Made by a program: the position numbers and the translations under genes | Shown: positions 39,001-49,185 of the stretch, piece after piece | Position numbering within the stretch: position 1 is the stretch's first letter | How the letters are laid out: each line of letters starts with the position of its first letter | The notes under the pieces: generated by a model | Told to the model about the DNA's origin: nothing | What the model saw: only the letters and a program-made list of their open reading frames with translations | The model's database searches: none | Assembly (NCBI RefSeq): GCF_027172205.1 | Contig: NC_070616.1 | Coordinates: 12,762,001-12,826,000, forward strand | DNA length: 64,000 bases | DNA from: Podarcis raffonei | Taxonomy: Eukaryota > Chordata > Lepidosauria > Squamata > Lacertidae | Direction: 5' to 3'

Positions 39001-42000
39001 AAAGTCTCCCCATTTTCATACAAGATGTAGAGAGGATACGCTAGCACTTCCTCCTTCTCTCGCTGCCCAGCAATGTTCTTGGGGACTGCTGCCAGGGGCC
39101 CAAAGTCGAATGCTACTGCCGTTTCTCCTATCAATGCTGTGTAGGCTCTCCTAAGGGAGGGAGCAGTCAGTTGAGTTTGTAGCAGTTCTCTGCACACATT
39201 CAGTTTGCCCAACAAAAAGTGGCCGCTGGGGTGTGCTTGGAGGGGCAACTATGAGGGAAGCTTCAGACCTCACCCCTTATTGAGCCTCAGAGTCTCCTCA
39301 TCAGCTTCTGAAAGATGAATCACTTTCACAGGTGTCTGGGGTGAATTCAGGCTGTAAATCCTTTAAAGCAAAATATGACATTTTTAAAAACGAGAAGTAC
39401 ATCCCAGATAATAGCTTCTATAAACCCAACCTCTATTAGCTGAATACCTTTACAATTTTTGGTACTGCCCCCAACATTATTACACTGGCAGAAGCTGGTG
39501 CAGTATCACTTCAGCTGAAGAGCTGCCCTGGTGTCAGACCAAGACCAGAGAGATCCAGTTCAAAGCCCTGCTTAGCCCTCAGCCTTGCTGGGTAGTCCTG
39601 GCCTAGTCACTCCCTCCAGGTCTGACATACCTACTACACAGGGTTGCTATGAGGATAAAATAAGAAGACAGAGCATACATGCTACACTGAGCTCCTTGGA
39701 AAAAGAGTGGGAGAAAACTGTAATAAGTATTGCTTAAACAATTGCTCTGCGGGTCTCTAAGCATGTGGTTCCAAATGACCCCATCAAATAAATATTTAAA
39801 GGAGGCTACATTAGCCTCTGGGGACGCGGGTGGCGCTGTGGGTAAAAGCCTCAGCGCCTAGGGCTTGCCGATCGAAAGGTCGGCGGTTCGAATCCCCGTG
39901 GCAGGGTGCGCTCCCGCTGCTCGGTCCCAGCGCCTGCCAACCTAGCAGTTCGAAAGCACCCCCGGGTGCAAGTAGATAAATAGGGACCGCTTATTGGCGG
40001 GAAGGTAAACGGCGTTTCCGTGTGCTGTGCTGGCTCGCCAGATGCAGCTTTGTCACGCTGGCCACGTGACCCGGAAGTGTCTCCGGACAGCACTGGCCCC
40101 CGGCCTCTTGAGTGAGATGGGCGCACAACCCCAGAGTCTGTCAAGACTGGCCCGTATGGGCAGGGGTACCTTTACCTTTTACATTAGCCTCTGAAAGCAT
40201 TTATACTCTGCTAATTAGCTGGAAAAGCTCCTAGGATAATGCTGTGAGCCCCTACATTTGATGCTCGGATTGTACATATGATTTTTATAAAACCATATCT
40301 CAAAAAGACACCAGTCTCCATTGACCTTTATTGCAAGGGAACCAATCCCAGGGAAGCACTGGAACCCCTTGGAGGCTCTCACTGCTCAGAGATTTTTTTT
40401 TGGGGGGGCAGGCATGCAACAGAACAATGATACAGCATGTGCAGTGCACAGAAAATATTTCAGACCTTTTATTGTCCCTTTTATTGTCAACGAGGCAGCT
40501 GAAGTAAGAAAGATTGCCCAAGATCATTGAGTGAGTCTGCAGCTGAGCAAAGATTTGAACCAGAAAACTAAAAGCCCGTGGCTTACACTCTTCACCACTA
40601 TATTCCACTAAATTTTATATATAAAAAAGGATGACTAATATATATTGGATACCAGACCACCTTTTTAAACAGTCAGGGAAACCAGGCTCTCAAAGCCTAC
40701 TCAAAAGCAAACCATTCAGAGCAATAAAGTTACCTTATCGTGTTGTCAGATGTTAAGAGCACAATGTGAGGGTCCAGTGTCTCACTGGGGTACCAGGCGG
40801 AATGCTTCAGGGTCAGGGATGGTGAACTAGTGAAGAACCTTTCAGCAATAGGGATGGTGCTGCAAGAAGACAGGTCTCCATCATGAAAGGCACTATGTTC
40901 CAACCCAACAGAGGGCTGCCAATTGTTTGACTGTTGCTGTGCCTTTGACCAGCAGCTTGGGCTACAGACGTCCATGCCTGTGTCCCCTGTCAATTTCTGC
41001 AAGCTGGTGTCAAGAGCACAAGAAGAGGCCAGGCTTTTCCTCCCCAACTGGCAAACCTATCAAAAGCAAAAAAGCTCAAGGGATAGACATAGACTTGTAA
41101 CAGTCCTTTTTTATTTCCTAACTTGATGTGTTACATGAACACTACCCTTGCTTAAACTCTAGGTACTAAATAATTAGCTATCATTGGTCCTGAAGGGTCA
41201 GTACTCAAACATTTTATCTCTGTGGAGAAAGAATTTAACTAAGGAAGCTTTCTTCTAGGTAAAAATGTAGTCACAGACTCGGTTATCGAAAGAGCTTCCA
41301 ACCTAAAATCGAACTGATCTTCCCCATAAATGTAAAAAAAGGTTGAAAGAGTAGCTATTGTCCAAAACTAACATTTCCTGAAATCTTGTTTTTGAACCAA
41401 TTAACAGTCCTGCTCCCACAAATGACCCTGCTTATGCCCAGAATCGCCTCCCAGTAATGTATCTGTGAAGCTCTCTCTCTTCAAAACCTATTCTTTGGCA
41501 CAGTCCCCTAGCCGCTATCTCCTAGTGCTATAACTATGTTCAAGTACATATATCTGAAATATTTATGTATCCATTCCTTGTTTCCCATTCCCTTCATTTG
41601 CCTCTCATTGTCCCTTGTCTTCCTTGTTGTTTATAGATTGTAAGCTCCATGAGGCAGGGACCTATCCTCTCATATTTAGTGACGTGCACATAGAGGTCAC
41701 TGATACTAGCAAATAATGCAGATTGCCAGGCTGTGAGTTCTCTGTGCAATGTCCTCTCCTGTTTCTTCCACAATCGGGAGAAATGCAACAGCCTTTACTC
41801 TTTTCTCCAGCCTTGCAGTGATCTGTCAAATGTTAACTGTGAGGAATTTGAGCAGATGGATGGTACTACTTCCATTGCAAAGAAAAGTTGCCTTAGCCTC
41901 CCCTTGATACAGCAAAGCAAATGTGCCACCAGCAAGGTGGACTGCTTCAGAACTTTGCTCAAAAGCAATCACTTTTAATGGACTGCAAGATGGACTGCTT

Positions 42001-43860
42001 CAGAACTTTGCTCAAAAGCAATCACTTTTAATGGAAAAGCAAGGAACTGAACCTAGAACCTCAGGCCTACAAAGCCTGTATCCTAACACTGCACCATAAA
42101 GCACCTCAGCCACCCTTCTAAAAAAGTTTGAAAAGAGACTGCCTCTCTATAGTAGAGGAATGTATGCAGCTGAAACAAAAGTCCCTCCAAATATAATGCC
42201 TGAGAATTTCAGTAAAAACAGTCAGCAAATGAGACTGACACAATGTACTCAAAACTGCTTTCTTTACAGACCCAGATGATAATGAAGTAGCAACCGTCCC
42301 TAGTTCTAGAGCTGCAAAGCAATTATGAGAAATGGAGAGCCTACATACCTACAATTAACCACTGGTTTTCCACCTTCAAACTCAGAGTTCTTTCCCCAGC
42401 GTTTAGGTAACTCCAGCACCATCAAGCCTTTTGTTCCTATCAGAGCTACATGCTCCTGTGTAGGACTCAGTGCAGTTTGATACACCTCAAAAAAGGGTGA
42501 ATTTATGCAGAGCAGGGTCTGGAAATCAAAGCAGCAATTGGTTAACGCTTAAATATTTGAACTTTGTGCAGAACAAAATCTTAAAAACTAGTGCAAGATG
42601 TGTGTGTGTCACTCAATTACATATTTGGCTGCAAGCAAACTGCACCTGTCGCTTCCTAGCATTTCATCTGTGCTCACTTTCAGGCATGATCTGGTATGGA
42701 TGCTGAGCGATGAAGACTACCTATATTATTTTTATGCTTCATGCAAGGCACTGGTAGCTGCTACTGTTCTTCTATCAAAGCCAAGAGACCACTAAACCCA
42801 CAGGGTCTGCCTTGGACAAAAGCTTGGAGAAGTGTTCCTTCAAGCATTCTCTCCCAATGCTTGGACAACAATTAAAAACACAGCTGCAAGTGTAGTAGTT
42901 ATCTAGACTAGAACATCAGAGACCTGGGCATAGCCCTCCTAAATCAATAAAAATACATAGCTTAACTGAGGTTCTGCCCCCCTAACAAAAGACCTGCCCC
43001 CTTCCAAAAATTCTGGAACCTGCGTTCAAATCCCTGCTCAGCCACAAAACTCACTGGGTGTGACCTTAGGGGTCAGTCACTGCCTCTCAGCCAAACACAC
43101 CTCACAGGATTGTTGTGTGTGTGGTGGTGGTGGGGTTAATTGGGGAAGAATGCACAGTGGTACCTCGGGTTAAGTACTTAACTTGTTCCGGAGGTCTGTA
43201 CTTAACCTGAAACTGTTCTTAACCTGAAGCACTTTAGCTAATGGGGCCTCCTGCTACTGCCGCGCCGCCAGAGCACAATTTCTGTTCTTATCCTGAAGCA
43301 AAGTTCTTAACCTGAAGCACTATTTCTGGGTTAGCGGAGTCTGTAACCTGAAGCGTATGTAACCTGAAGCGTATGTAACCCGAGGTACCACTGTATGCCA
43401 CCTTGAGCTCCTTGGGAGAAAAAAACCGCAATAAGCCATTCATTATTATCGCTACTGATAATGAAAGCCTATAGTCCTATGTAGAGGGGCTTTCCACAGG
43501 TGAGTCGCCACCACCTTGAGGCCCGAAGCGGCTGCGCCCAAACACAGGTTGGCCACCTCAGTGAGGGCCGAGCCCTATCGGGGAGAAAGGCCGCACCTGG
43601 TACTGGCCCAGCCTGTCGGGCTCGTCGCCCAGGCCCCGCAGGCTGAGGGCGTAGAAGGCGGCGCGCTCGCCGTCCCACAGGAAGAGCTCCCCGCCGAGGC
43701 CGAACAACAGGTCCCGCGGGAGGGACGGGCGCGACGCCTCGGGCCCCGGCTCCGGCCCGGCCTCCTTGTCGGCCTGCTCCCGCAAGCGGCACAGCACGGC
43801 GTGGTGAGGCAGCTCCGCCCACCAGCGCTCTCCCAAGCCCGGCGCCACGGCCGCCGCCAT
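27032..43860 (-). CDS. NUP88: Nucleoporin 88 (NUP88), complete, 17 coding exons
   Basis: NUP88 sits on the cytoplasmic face of the nuclear pore with NUP214 and NUP62 and supports CRM1-dependent export. Exons in transcript order (minus strand): 43597-43860, 42349-42518, 40734-40859, 39274-39360, 38974-39150, 38348-38534, 36824-36974, 36285-36383, 35487-35577, 34023-34124, 33437-33595, 32037-32162, 31211-31276, 29924-30004, 27985-28111, 27644-27762, 27032-27095 (stop TAG). Phases agree at every junction and give 731 residues (human 741). The start [14 protein letters not shown] corresponds to human MAAAEGPVGDGELWQ. The N-terminal half is the beta-propeller ([24 protein letters not shown] blocks). 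The C-terminal exons are Lys/Glu-rich coiled coil ending NDVRNHVTF (human NDIRNHVNF). Exon 1 lies in a CpG island shared head-to-head with RPAIN. Confidence 0.97.
28996..29198. mobile_element. Tigger-like MITE
   Basis: It starts CAGTGGTACCTCTAG and ends with the inverted match CAAGGTATCATTG. Internal blocks GTTCTTAACTAGAGG and GGTTAGCGGAGTTTGTAACC match the 43155 copy. It is too short to encode a transposase. Located in NUP88 intron 14. Confidence 0.75.
29222..29302 (-). repeat. LINE-like 3' terminus with TAA repeat
   Basis: TAATAATAATAATAA followed by TTTATTATTTATACCCTGCC and TCTGGGCGGCTCCCAA resembles the short 3' terminus of the LINE at 57461. Located in NUP88 intron 14. Confidence 0.5.
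30975..31135 (-). mobile_element. tRNA-derived SINE, GGGCTCAGTGGTAGAG family, reverse
   Basis: Inverted and degraded copy in NUP88 intron 13. CTCTACCACTGAGTTCTGAG is the inverted A-box head and TGCAAGGCACATT the adjoining head sequence. Confidence 0.55.
32425..32514. mobile_element. Short DNA transposon remnant
   Basis: CCGTGTATAAGGCGCACC on the left and the inverted CCGTGTATGACGAG on the right (ending ACTACGGTA) suggest a decayed MITE in NUP88 intron 11. Confidence 0.45.
32535..32692 (-). mobile_element. tRNA-Lys-headed SINE with CR1-like tail, reverse
   Basis: Inverted copy just 5' of NUP88 exon 12 in transcript terms. The tail is TATAGAGTTGGAAGGGATCC, and the head contains GAGTCTCATGCTCTACCGAC and TGAGCTATCC, the inverted tRNA-Lys A-box region. 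Confidence 0.8.
34652..34803 (+). mobile_element. tRNA-Ile-like-headed SINE with CR1-like tail
   Basis: The head reads GCCTGGATAGTTCAGTTGGT...GTTGATAATGCCAAGG, closer to tRNA-Ile than to the tRNA-Lys heads nearby. The tail has the same CCTGCATTGCAGGGG linker and CCAACTCTACAATTTTATGAT end. Located in NUP88 intron 9. Confidence 0.7.
37437..37650 (-). mobile_element. MIR-like SINE, reverse
   Basis: Inverted order: CCTGTGAGGTAGGTTAGGCC, GGCCCAAGGCCACCCAGTGA, TGGGAACTTGAACCTCTCCC, GATAACTACTATACCATGGT. Located in NUP88 intron 6. Confidence 0.7.
39520..39738 (+). mobile_element. MIR-like SINE
   Basis: A degraded copy with CTAGTCACTCCCTCCAGGTC, ACACAGGGTTGCTATGAGGA and CACTGAGCTCCTTGGAAAAA. It sits directly before the Sauria-type SINE at 39821. 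Confidence 0.55.
39807..40193 (+). mobile_element. Sauria-type SINE with 14-bp target-site duplication
   Basis: Full-length copy at 39821-40179 in NUP88 intron 3, antisense to NUP88. Flanks repeat TACATTAGCCTCTG at 39807-39820 and 40180-40193. It has the same head, central block and GGGGTACCTTTACC tail as the other copies. Confidence 0.9.
40465..40610 (-). mobile_element. MIR-like SINE fragment, reverse
   Basis: GATTGCCCAAGATCATTGAG, GCTGAGCAAAGATTTGAACC and CTCTTCACCACTATATTCC follow the inverted MIR-like order. Located in NUP88 intron 3. Confidence 0.5.
41938..42035. repeat. Tandem duplication, 53-bp period, NUP88 intron 2
   Basis: TGGACTGCTTCAGAACTTTG...CACTTTTAATGGA occurs at 41938 and again at 41991. 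About 45 consecutive bases are identical, and only the junction GACTGCAAGA differs. Confidence 0.92.
43015..43435 (+). mobile_element. MIR-like SINE interrupted by a Tigger-like MITE
   Basis: The left part (43015-43154: AATCCCTGCTCAGCCACAAA, GGTCAGTCACTGCCTCTCAG) and the right part (43394-43435: TGCCACCTTGAGCTCCTTGG) read as one element once the MITE at 43155-43393 is removed. The SINE is therefore older than the MITE. Confidence 0.75.
43155..43393. mobile_element. Tigger-like MITE with terminal inverted repeats
   Basis: It starts CAGTGGTACCTCGGGTTA and ends TAACCCGAGGTACCACTG, an almost perfect inverted repeat of about 18 bp. It is inserted in a MIR-like SINE just upstream (plus coordinate) of NUP88 exon 2. 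It is non-autonomous and of the pogo/Tigger type by its ends. Confidence 0.85.
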
Positions 43861-44953
43861 CGCCGCCGGTCGATGAAGCCGGTCGGGGCCTCGCCGCCTC
43901 AGGAGCGCGGGACTACGAGCCCCAGAGTGCACCGCGGGCGGTGACGTCGGCGTCCCGATAAAGATGGTTGAGCCCAGCGGGCATCTTCGCCACGGGAGGG
44001 AGCGAGGGAAGGACGAGACCCAGAGTGCACCGCGGCCTGCTGACGCAAGCGGTCTCTGGACCGTAGACTTGTGAAAAGTGTAGACGTGAAAACTGCGCGA
44101 GGCTTGGGGGTTTTCCATAGATATTCTCATTATCCTGGGGTGGAAGTGAGGGCTGCTTACGTCGAAAAAACATCCCGCCCGTTCAAATCTTGGCAGTATT
44201 TTCTATTGGCTAGGCTGGGCGAAAAAAGCGGGGAAGGATCTCCGGGATTTCATCTGTTAATTTAGTATATTTTTTGTTTTTTTGCGAATATTGTGTTAGT
44301 TACACATAGAGATAGGGATTGCTACATTCATGTGTCTTATCATTCGAAACGTTCTTTTACTGTTGCCTAACTAATATTTCTTTCTTACTTTTGTGCTTCA
44401 TCATTCTAACATTTTCTATAATTGTTCAGCCACAATGGCATTTCAGTTTTTTGTTCGATCATTTTAGATTTTTATCATCCTTGTTTTATCAATATATCTC
44501 TACCGTTTGACCACAATATTCTTCCGCACGGTATTAGAAATATTGCATATCACACTTTCATTTTTCTTTATTGCTTTGGTCACACTTTTTTCGTAAAATT
44601 GATTCCCACCCTCCCCTCGCGCACTTTATTGCTTTATCACTCTTACATTCCCATCTCCTTGTCTTTGAGGCTTGGCTTGTTTACTTCGCCTTCTTCCTCC
44701 TCCCACCGCCAAAACCCGGGAAGGGACGTTTCAACGACGAGAACGTTTTCCTTCCGGACTACAATTCCCATCAAGTGCCTGACTGATCCCTCAATATGAA
44801 AGGTGCGAGGCGTTTCCCAGCATGCACCGGAGTCCTTTGCCGAACTCCATTTCCCAGGGTGCCTTGGGCGGGTGGAGGGCGGTTAAAGGAAGGCGGTAAA
44901 GTCTGCCGTGTAAACGCAGCTGCCGGGTCCGGGTGTCGTGCTTCGCGAAGGGG
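43861..44953. promoter_or_regulatory. Bidirectional CpG-rich promoter of NUP88 and RPAIN
   Basis: This 1.1 kb interval separates the divergent NUP88 and RPAIN start codons. CpG-dense DNA flanks both ends, with an AT-rich middle (about 44260-44640). Several matches to the ZNF143/Staf (SBS) motif are visible: 43912-43931 (ACTACGAGCCCCAGAGTGCA), 44013-44035, 44758-44778 (ACTACAATTCCCATCAAGTG...), 44812-44826 (TTTCCCAGCATGCA) and 44843-44863. A CRE-like TGACGTC is at 43942-43948, and a YY1-like AAGATGG is near 43964. Motifs are seen directly. Their use is inferred from known SBS-driven bidirectional housekeeping promoters. Confidence 0.75.
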
Positions 44954-47900
44954 ATGGAGGGGCAGGTTCAGCGGCACCAGGCTCTTTACAAGGGCGCCCG
45001 GACCCCGCCTTGGAAGGAGACCTTCAGGCAGGTAAGACGGCGGCGCGGGGTCTGCCCGAAACTCCCGTGGAACGCGGCGACTGCGAACGTTCCATGACTT
45101 CCGCAGAACGCGGCGACTGCGAACGTTCCATGATTACTGCGAACGTTCCATGTCTGGATACATTTCAAGGAGCCCTGCCGGCTCTGCGCGTTGCTAAAGG
45201 GCAGATTTGGCCGCCGTCCTACCTGGGTGGCCGTTTCCGTAGGAGCCCAACCCATAGGGACCGAGCATATAGCTAAACTCCCTCCCACAAGAAGGGAGGG
45301 ATGGCCACCACCTTGGATGGCTTTTAAAAAGAGGATTGGACAAATTCATAGAGGCGGCGGCTGTTGATGGCTACTAGCTGTGACGGCTATGCTCACAAAC
45401 CATGTGTTTTTATAAGATCCCTGAACTGAACTGAATCTTTAAAAAAAAGAAAATTGTTCAGAAAGCATTTCGTCTTCCTAAGTAGGAGATTGTGGGGGGA
45501 AAGTCAGAGAAATGGTTTTGCCATGCTGGTGTCTCCATGCAAGTCTTTATCTCTCTGTTCCCTGCCCTCCAGCGCTGCGTGGAGAGGCTGAAGAGCAGCC
45601 GTGCCAGACTCTTGGACAGATACCGCCATGTGGGAGAAGACCCAGCGCATCAAGCGAGCAAAGCCCTCTTGGTCCAGGAAGTGATGGAAATGGAATGGCA
45701 GGCTCTGCAGCCTCTGGATTTCCAGCTGCCCTTCCCCAGGAAACAAGAAACTTCCCCTCAGGTCTCTGCGGTAAGAAGCAGCTACTGTACTGTGTTCTTT
45801 GTGGGCGGCTGTCCATATCGCGGGTGGGGGGGTGTCGACATGCAGAGGGCTGCAAGACCAGCTGGCTAGCCCCAGCTGGGCCGTCTCCTTCCAGCCATCC
45901 GCTGCGAAGACCCATCAGCCTCTGCTCTGACATAAATCAGCGACCCGGGCTTCAAAGCCAGGGCACACTCAGCAGATTGCACACACAGAATAGGCGTGAG
46001 GCTTGTGGAAGCATACTACAACTACAGATTTATTAATCATAAATCAGGACAAAGAAACATGTCGTCTCTCTCTCTCTCTTCATCCTCTCAGAGAGACAGA
46101 GAAAAGCAAAAGCAACACACACAATGGAAGTTCCTAGCAAACTGCTGAAATGTAAACAGCCATGTGACGCGCAACAGTTCCTCACACCTGCTCCTTAAGG
46201 TGGAATGGAAATCTCAGCAGTGTGTGTGTGGATTGTCAGCATAATGTCCTGGTGCCCACAAGGTTTCTGAGCGCACACACACCTCACAGCCGCATGAAGT
46301 ACCCTTGGCAACCAGAGAGGTGACCTTTCATTCCCTCGGAAAGTACATAGAGCCAAAGGAGGAAGTTGGAAGAGCGGCACTCTTTCACACTTCCTCTTTC
46401 AGCTCTATGTGCTTCTCAAGGCTCAGATTAATTCTAGTGGATCTGCCTTCTAGCCAGGTCCCTTGGAAGAGCAATGTAAGTGTGTCTGTGTCTGTCTATC
46501 ACTCTCTGGGGGGCGGGTGGCTGGACTGATCCCAGGGGTGAAAGGTGAGAAATGCCCAAACAGCACTTTAAAATGCCCAAAGGGCACCTGCAGTACCGGT
46601 TCAATCCAAATGTGCCCATGAGCCTAGAAAGGTTGGCACCTCTGTAACTTAGATGGCTGGCATCCCTCTGGCTGTATACAAATTTAACTATTATTTATAA
46701 TAATTCAAAATTCTGGTTTAGGCCTATGAAGCCTTATACAGTGGTACCTTGGTTGTCGAACGAATCGGCCCCTGAATGCAGCAAACCCGGAAGTGGGTGT
46801 TCTGGTTTGCGAATGTTCTTTGGAAGTCGAACGTCCGACACAGCTTACGAAATCGGAAGCCGTGCCTTGGTCTTCAAACGGTTCTGGGAGTCAAACAGTC
46901 TCCCGGAATGGATTAAGTTCGACAACCAAGGTACCACTGTACAGCTTTAGGTCTAGGCTATCAGAAGGACTGTATTCTTCCACACAAACGTGCTCGGGCT
47001 CTGAGATGTTTTGGGGTAGGCCCTTCTCCCAGCCCCACCATCCTCGTAGGCGTTCTTGGTGGGGACGTAGGACAGGGCCTTCTCGGTGGCAGCTCCCATA
47101 TTTTGGAGCTCCCTTCCTAGAGAGGCTAGACTGGCTCTCTCCATATTGTCCTTCTGCTGGCAGGTGAAGTCTGTTTTTATTCTGTGGAGCTAATACCAGC
47201 TTACTGTGCGGTTCCCTTTAGATGCTGGACGTCTTGGAGGAAATCCAGGAGGAGCTGATCTTGCAAGGTACTTGATTCTCCTTTGATTCTGATAGCCGCA
47301 GCTTTAATTTCTGTTGGCACAGCCTGTGACGCAGGGGACGGGGCTTTCTCCCTTGCAGAACAGCTGGCCGTAGAAGAGTACGAACAAAGCCTGCGCTTTG
47401 AGGAGGAGTGCCTGAATGCTATCCTGGATGGCTTGGATGCAGAGCGCAAGGTCATCTGCCCGGTTTGCAGAAGGTGAGGAGAACACATACATTGCTTTAG
47501 GTCAGGCCTTTCCTCGGCCTCATCCCAGTTAGATGATGTGGAGAAATAGCTAGCAGGTGGCCGAAGTTCGCCAGCGTAAGACTTAATAAAGGAAACAAAA
47601 AGGAATTCATCCCTGTTGAAGTTTCACCCCTGATCGCTTCTCCACCTTGCATTAATTCATGGCTGTTTTCTTCCCAGGAACAATCTCTGTGTGATGAGTC
47701 ACTCGGTCGTGTGTCCGTGTGGGCTTTCCATCAACACGCAGGTAAGTGGGTGCACAAAAATCATTTGCGCCGTTTGGGGTAGAGGAACATGGCTCAGCAG
47801 CAGAGTGCACCAGATTTGTACACAAAAGGTCTGGGTATGTTAAAACCAAGGGGGCAGAGAAATGCATCAGAAATATCCCACCCACTTCTAAAAGGCCATA

Positions 47901-49185
47901 GGTGGTTAAGGGCCAAGGCCTTTAGATAAGTGTTTCCCAGAGTTCGGTGTCCAGCTGTTTTTGGACTACAACTCCCATCATCCCTCGCTAACAAGACCAG
48001 TGGTCAGGGATGGTGGGAATTGTAGTTTTTAAAAAACCCAACCCCATCCAGAGACCCAAGTTTGGGAAACACTGTATTAGAGGAAAGTTTTTACCTGGAC
48101 CCTATAGATATGTAGCGTAGGTGCCAGGCAAACTTCCCTGGAGAGAGCATTCCACAAATGAGAAGACACAGCAGAAAAGGCCCATTGAGTTAAACAGCTG
48201 AGCAGCTTTCCCGGGCTGGATTTCACTATTAATTTTGTAAAGTTGTTGTGATTTATTACCCACTTTGCACTTCAGGGTCCTAGGGTGGGACCCCTGGACG
48301 ATTAAGTCCAGTCAAAGGCGACTATGGGGTTGCGGCGCTCATCTCGCTTTTCAGGCCAAGGGAGCTGGCATTTGTCCATAGCTAGCTTTCCGGGTCATGT
48401 GGCCAGCATGACTAAACCGCTTATGGCACAACGGAACACCGTGATGCATGCCAGAGCACATGGAAGCGCCGTTTACCTTCCCCTCCGCAACAGTATCTAT
48501 CTACTTGCACTGGCGTGCATACAAGCTGCTGGGTTGGCAGGAGCTAGGACAGTGCAACTTAGCTCACCCCGTCACGGGGATTCGAACCACCGACCTTCTG
48601 ATCAGCAAGCCCAAGAGGCTCAGTAGTTTAGACCACAGTGCCAGACCCCACCGTGGGGAAGGGAAGCGGTTGGCGAGCGAGGTATACATGTGTGGAATGG
48701 GGAGGACTGGGTTGCCTGCTCCACCAAAAGGGTTTGATTCCTTCTCTCTGTAAGGGGATGACCAAGGAGAAGCTCTGCTCCTCACTGGAAGACAACGTGA
48801 CAGAACATGGCCGCCGCTGTCAGTGCTGGCCTGAATTTGCTGTAACCAGCTGGACGGAAGGCGAAGCACATCTCCTCATGAGCTGTCAGGTAAGCACCTC
48901 ATTTTGTGACAGCAATAGTGGGATGTGCCTGCCCGCTGGAGAGGCAGTGTGGTGTAGTGGTTAGCATGACAGGACTAGGACTGAGAAGGCCCTTGTCTTT
49001 GTTTGGGAGCTCAGAGGATATCCCTGGGTGTAGCCCCTATAGCGCTGCCAGTTGATGGGAAGTGATGAAAGAAGTCTTTTGATCTCCATAGCGCTGCACA
49101 GTATGAAGAAACTGCACATGGCAGGCAATTATTATATTTCTTTTTGTGTTCTTAGGTTTGCGATTCGTGGACAGTTATTTTGTAG
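44954..49185 (+). CDS. RPAIN: RPA-interacting protein (RPAIN/RIP), complete, 7 exons
   Basis: RPAIN bridges replication protein A to importin-beta for nuclear import and is involved in RPA localisation. Exons: 44954-45031, 45573-45770, 47222-47267, 47359-47473, 47678-47741, 48755-48889, 49156-49185 (stop TAG), with phases agreeing at all junctions. The product is 221 residues (human 219). The N-terminal block LYKGARTPPWKETFRQ matches human LYKLVGSPPWKEAFRQ. The middle is helical (LVQEVMEMEW, VLEEIQEELI). The C-terminal zinc-finger region has Cys pairs CPVC, CPC, CQC and CQVC and ends CDSWTVIL (human CDTWAVIL). The region around the exon 2/exon 3 junction differs from human and is a little shorter. 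An out-of-frame ATG at 44796 lies upstream. It is head-to-head with NUP88. Confidence 0.95.
45071..45155. repeat. GC-rich tandem repeat with GAACGTTC palindrome, RPAIN intron 1
   Basis: AACGCGGCGACTGCGAACGT followed by TCCATGA occurs at 45071 and 45107 (36-bp period). A third partial unit, CTGCGAACGTTCCATG, begins near 45138. The palindrome GAACGTTC appears three times. Confidence 0.88.
45293..45405 (+). repeat. CR1/L2-like LINE fragment in RPAIN intron 1
   Basis: CACCTTGGATGGCTTTTAAA and ATTGGACAAATTCATAGAGG correspond to the end of ORF2 and the start of the 3'UTR in the same LINE family as 2385-2745. Confidence 0.6.
46739..46939. mobile_element. Tigger-like MITE, second sequence class, TA flanks
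   Basis: It starts CAGTGGTACCTTGGTTGTCG and ends CGACAACCAAGGTACCACTG, a perfect 20-bp inverted repeat flanked by TA on both sides (46737-46738, 46940-46941). The interior is unrelated to the 43155 class. Located in RPAIN intron 2. Confidence 0.88.
46985..47165 (+). repeat. LINE ORF2 C-terminal fragment in RPAIN intron 2
   Basis: Across two frames, blocks such as FLVGT, RAFSVAAP and a tryptophan-poor LP region resemble the same LINE ORF2 C-terminal segment seen on the minus strand at 57637-57972. Confidence 0.5.
47930..48074. repeat. Palindromic hAT-like MITE
   Basis: GTGTTTCCCAGAGTTCGG at the left and CCCAAGTTTGGGAAACACTG at the right are inverted matches. Inner arms GACTACAACTCCCATCATCC and GGTGGGAATTGTAGTT also pair. 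Located in RPAIN intron 5. Confidence 0.75.
48284..48648 (-). mobile_element. Sauria-type SINE, reverse orientation
   Basis: Reverse-complement copy in RPAIN intron 5. The plus strand begins with the inverted tail (GGGACCCCTGGACGATTAAG) and ends with the inverted tRNA-like head (GATTCGAACCACCGACC). No clean target-site duplication was seen. Confidence 0.83.
48943..48985 (+). repeat. MIR-like SINE head fragment
   Basis: GGCAGTGTGGTGTAGTGGTT with the following AGCATGACAGGACTAGGACT is the 5' start of the MIR-like family. The rest is missing. Located in RPAIN intron 6. Confidence 0.5.

Noticed and set aside
43516-43944. 142-residue plus-strand open frame in the CpG island
   Set aside because: It is antisense to NUP88 exon 1, and GC-rich DNA has few chance stop codons.
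45512-46036. 174-residue open frame overlapping RPAIN exon 2
   Set aside because: It is in a different frame from the conserved RPAIN peptide and reads through the exon 2 donor.
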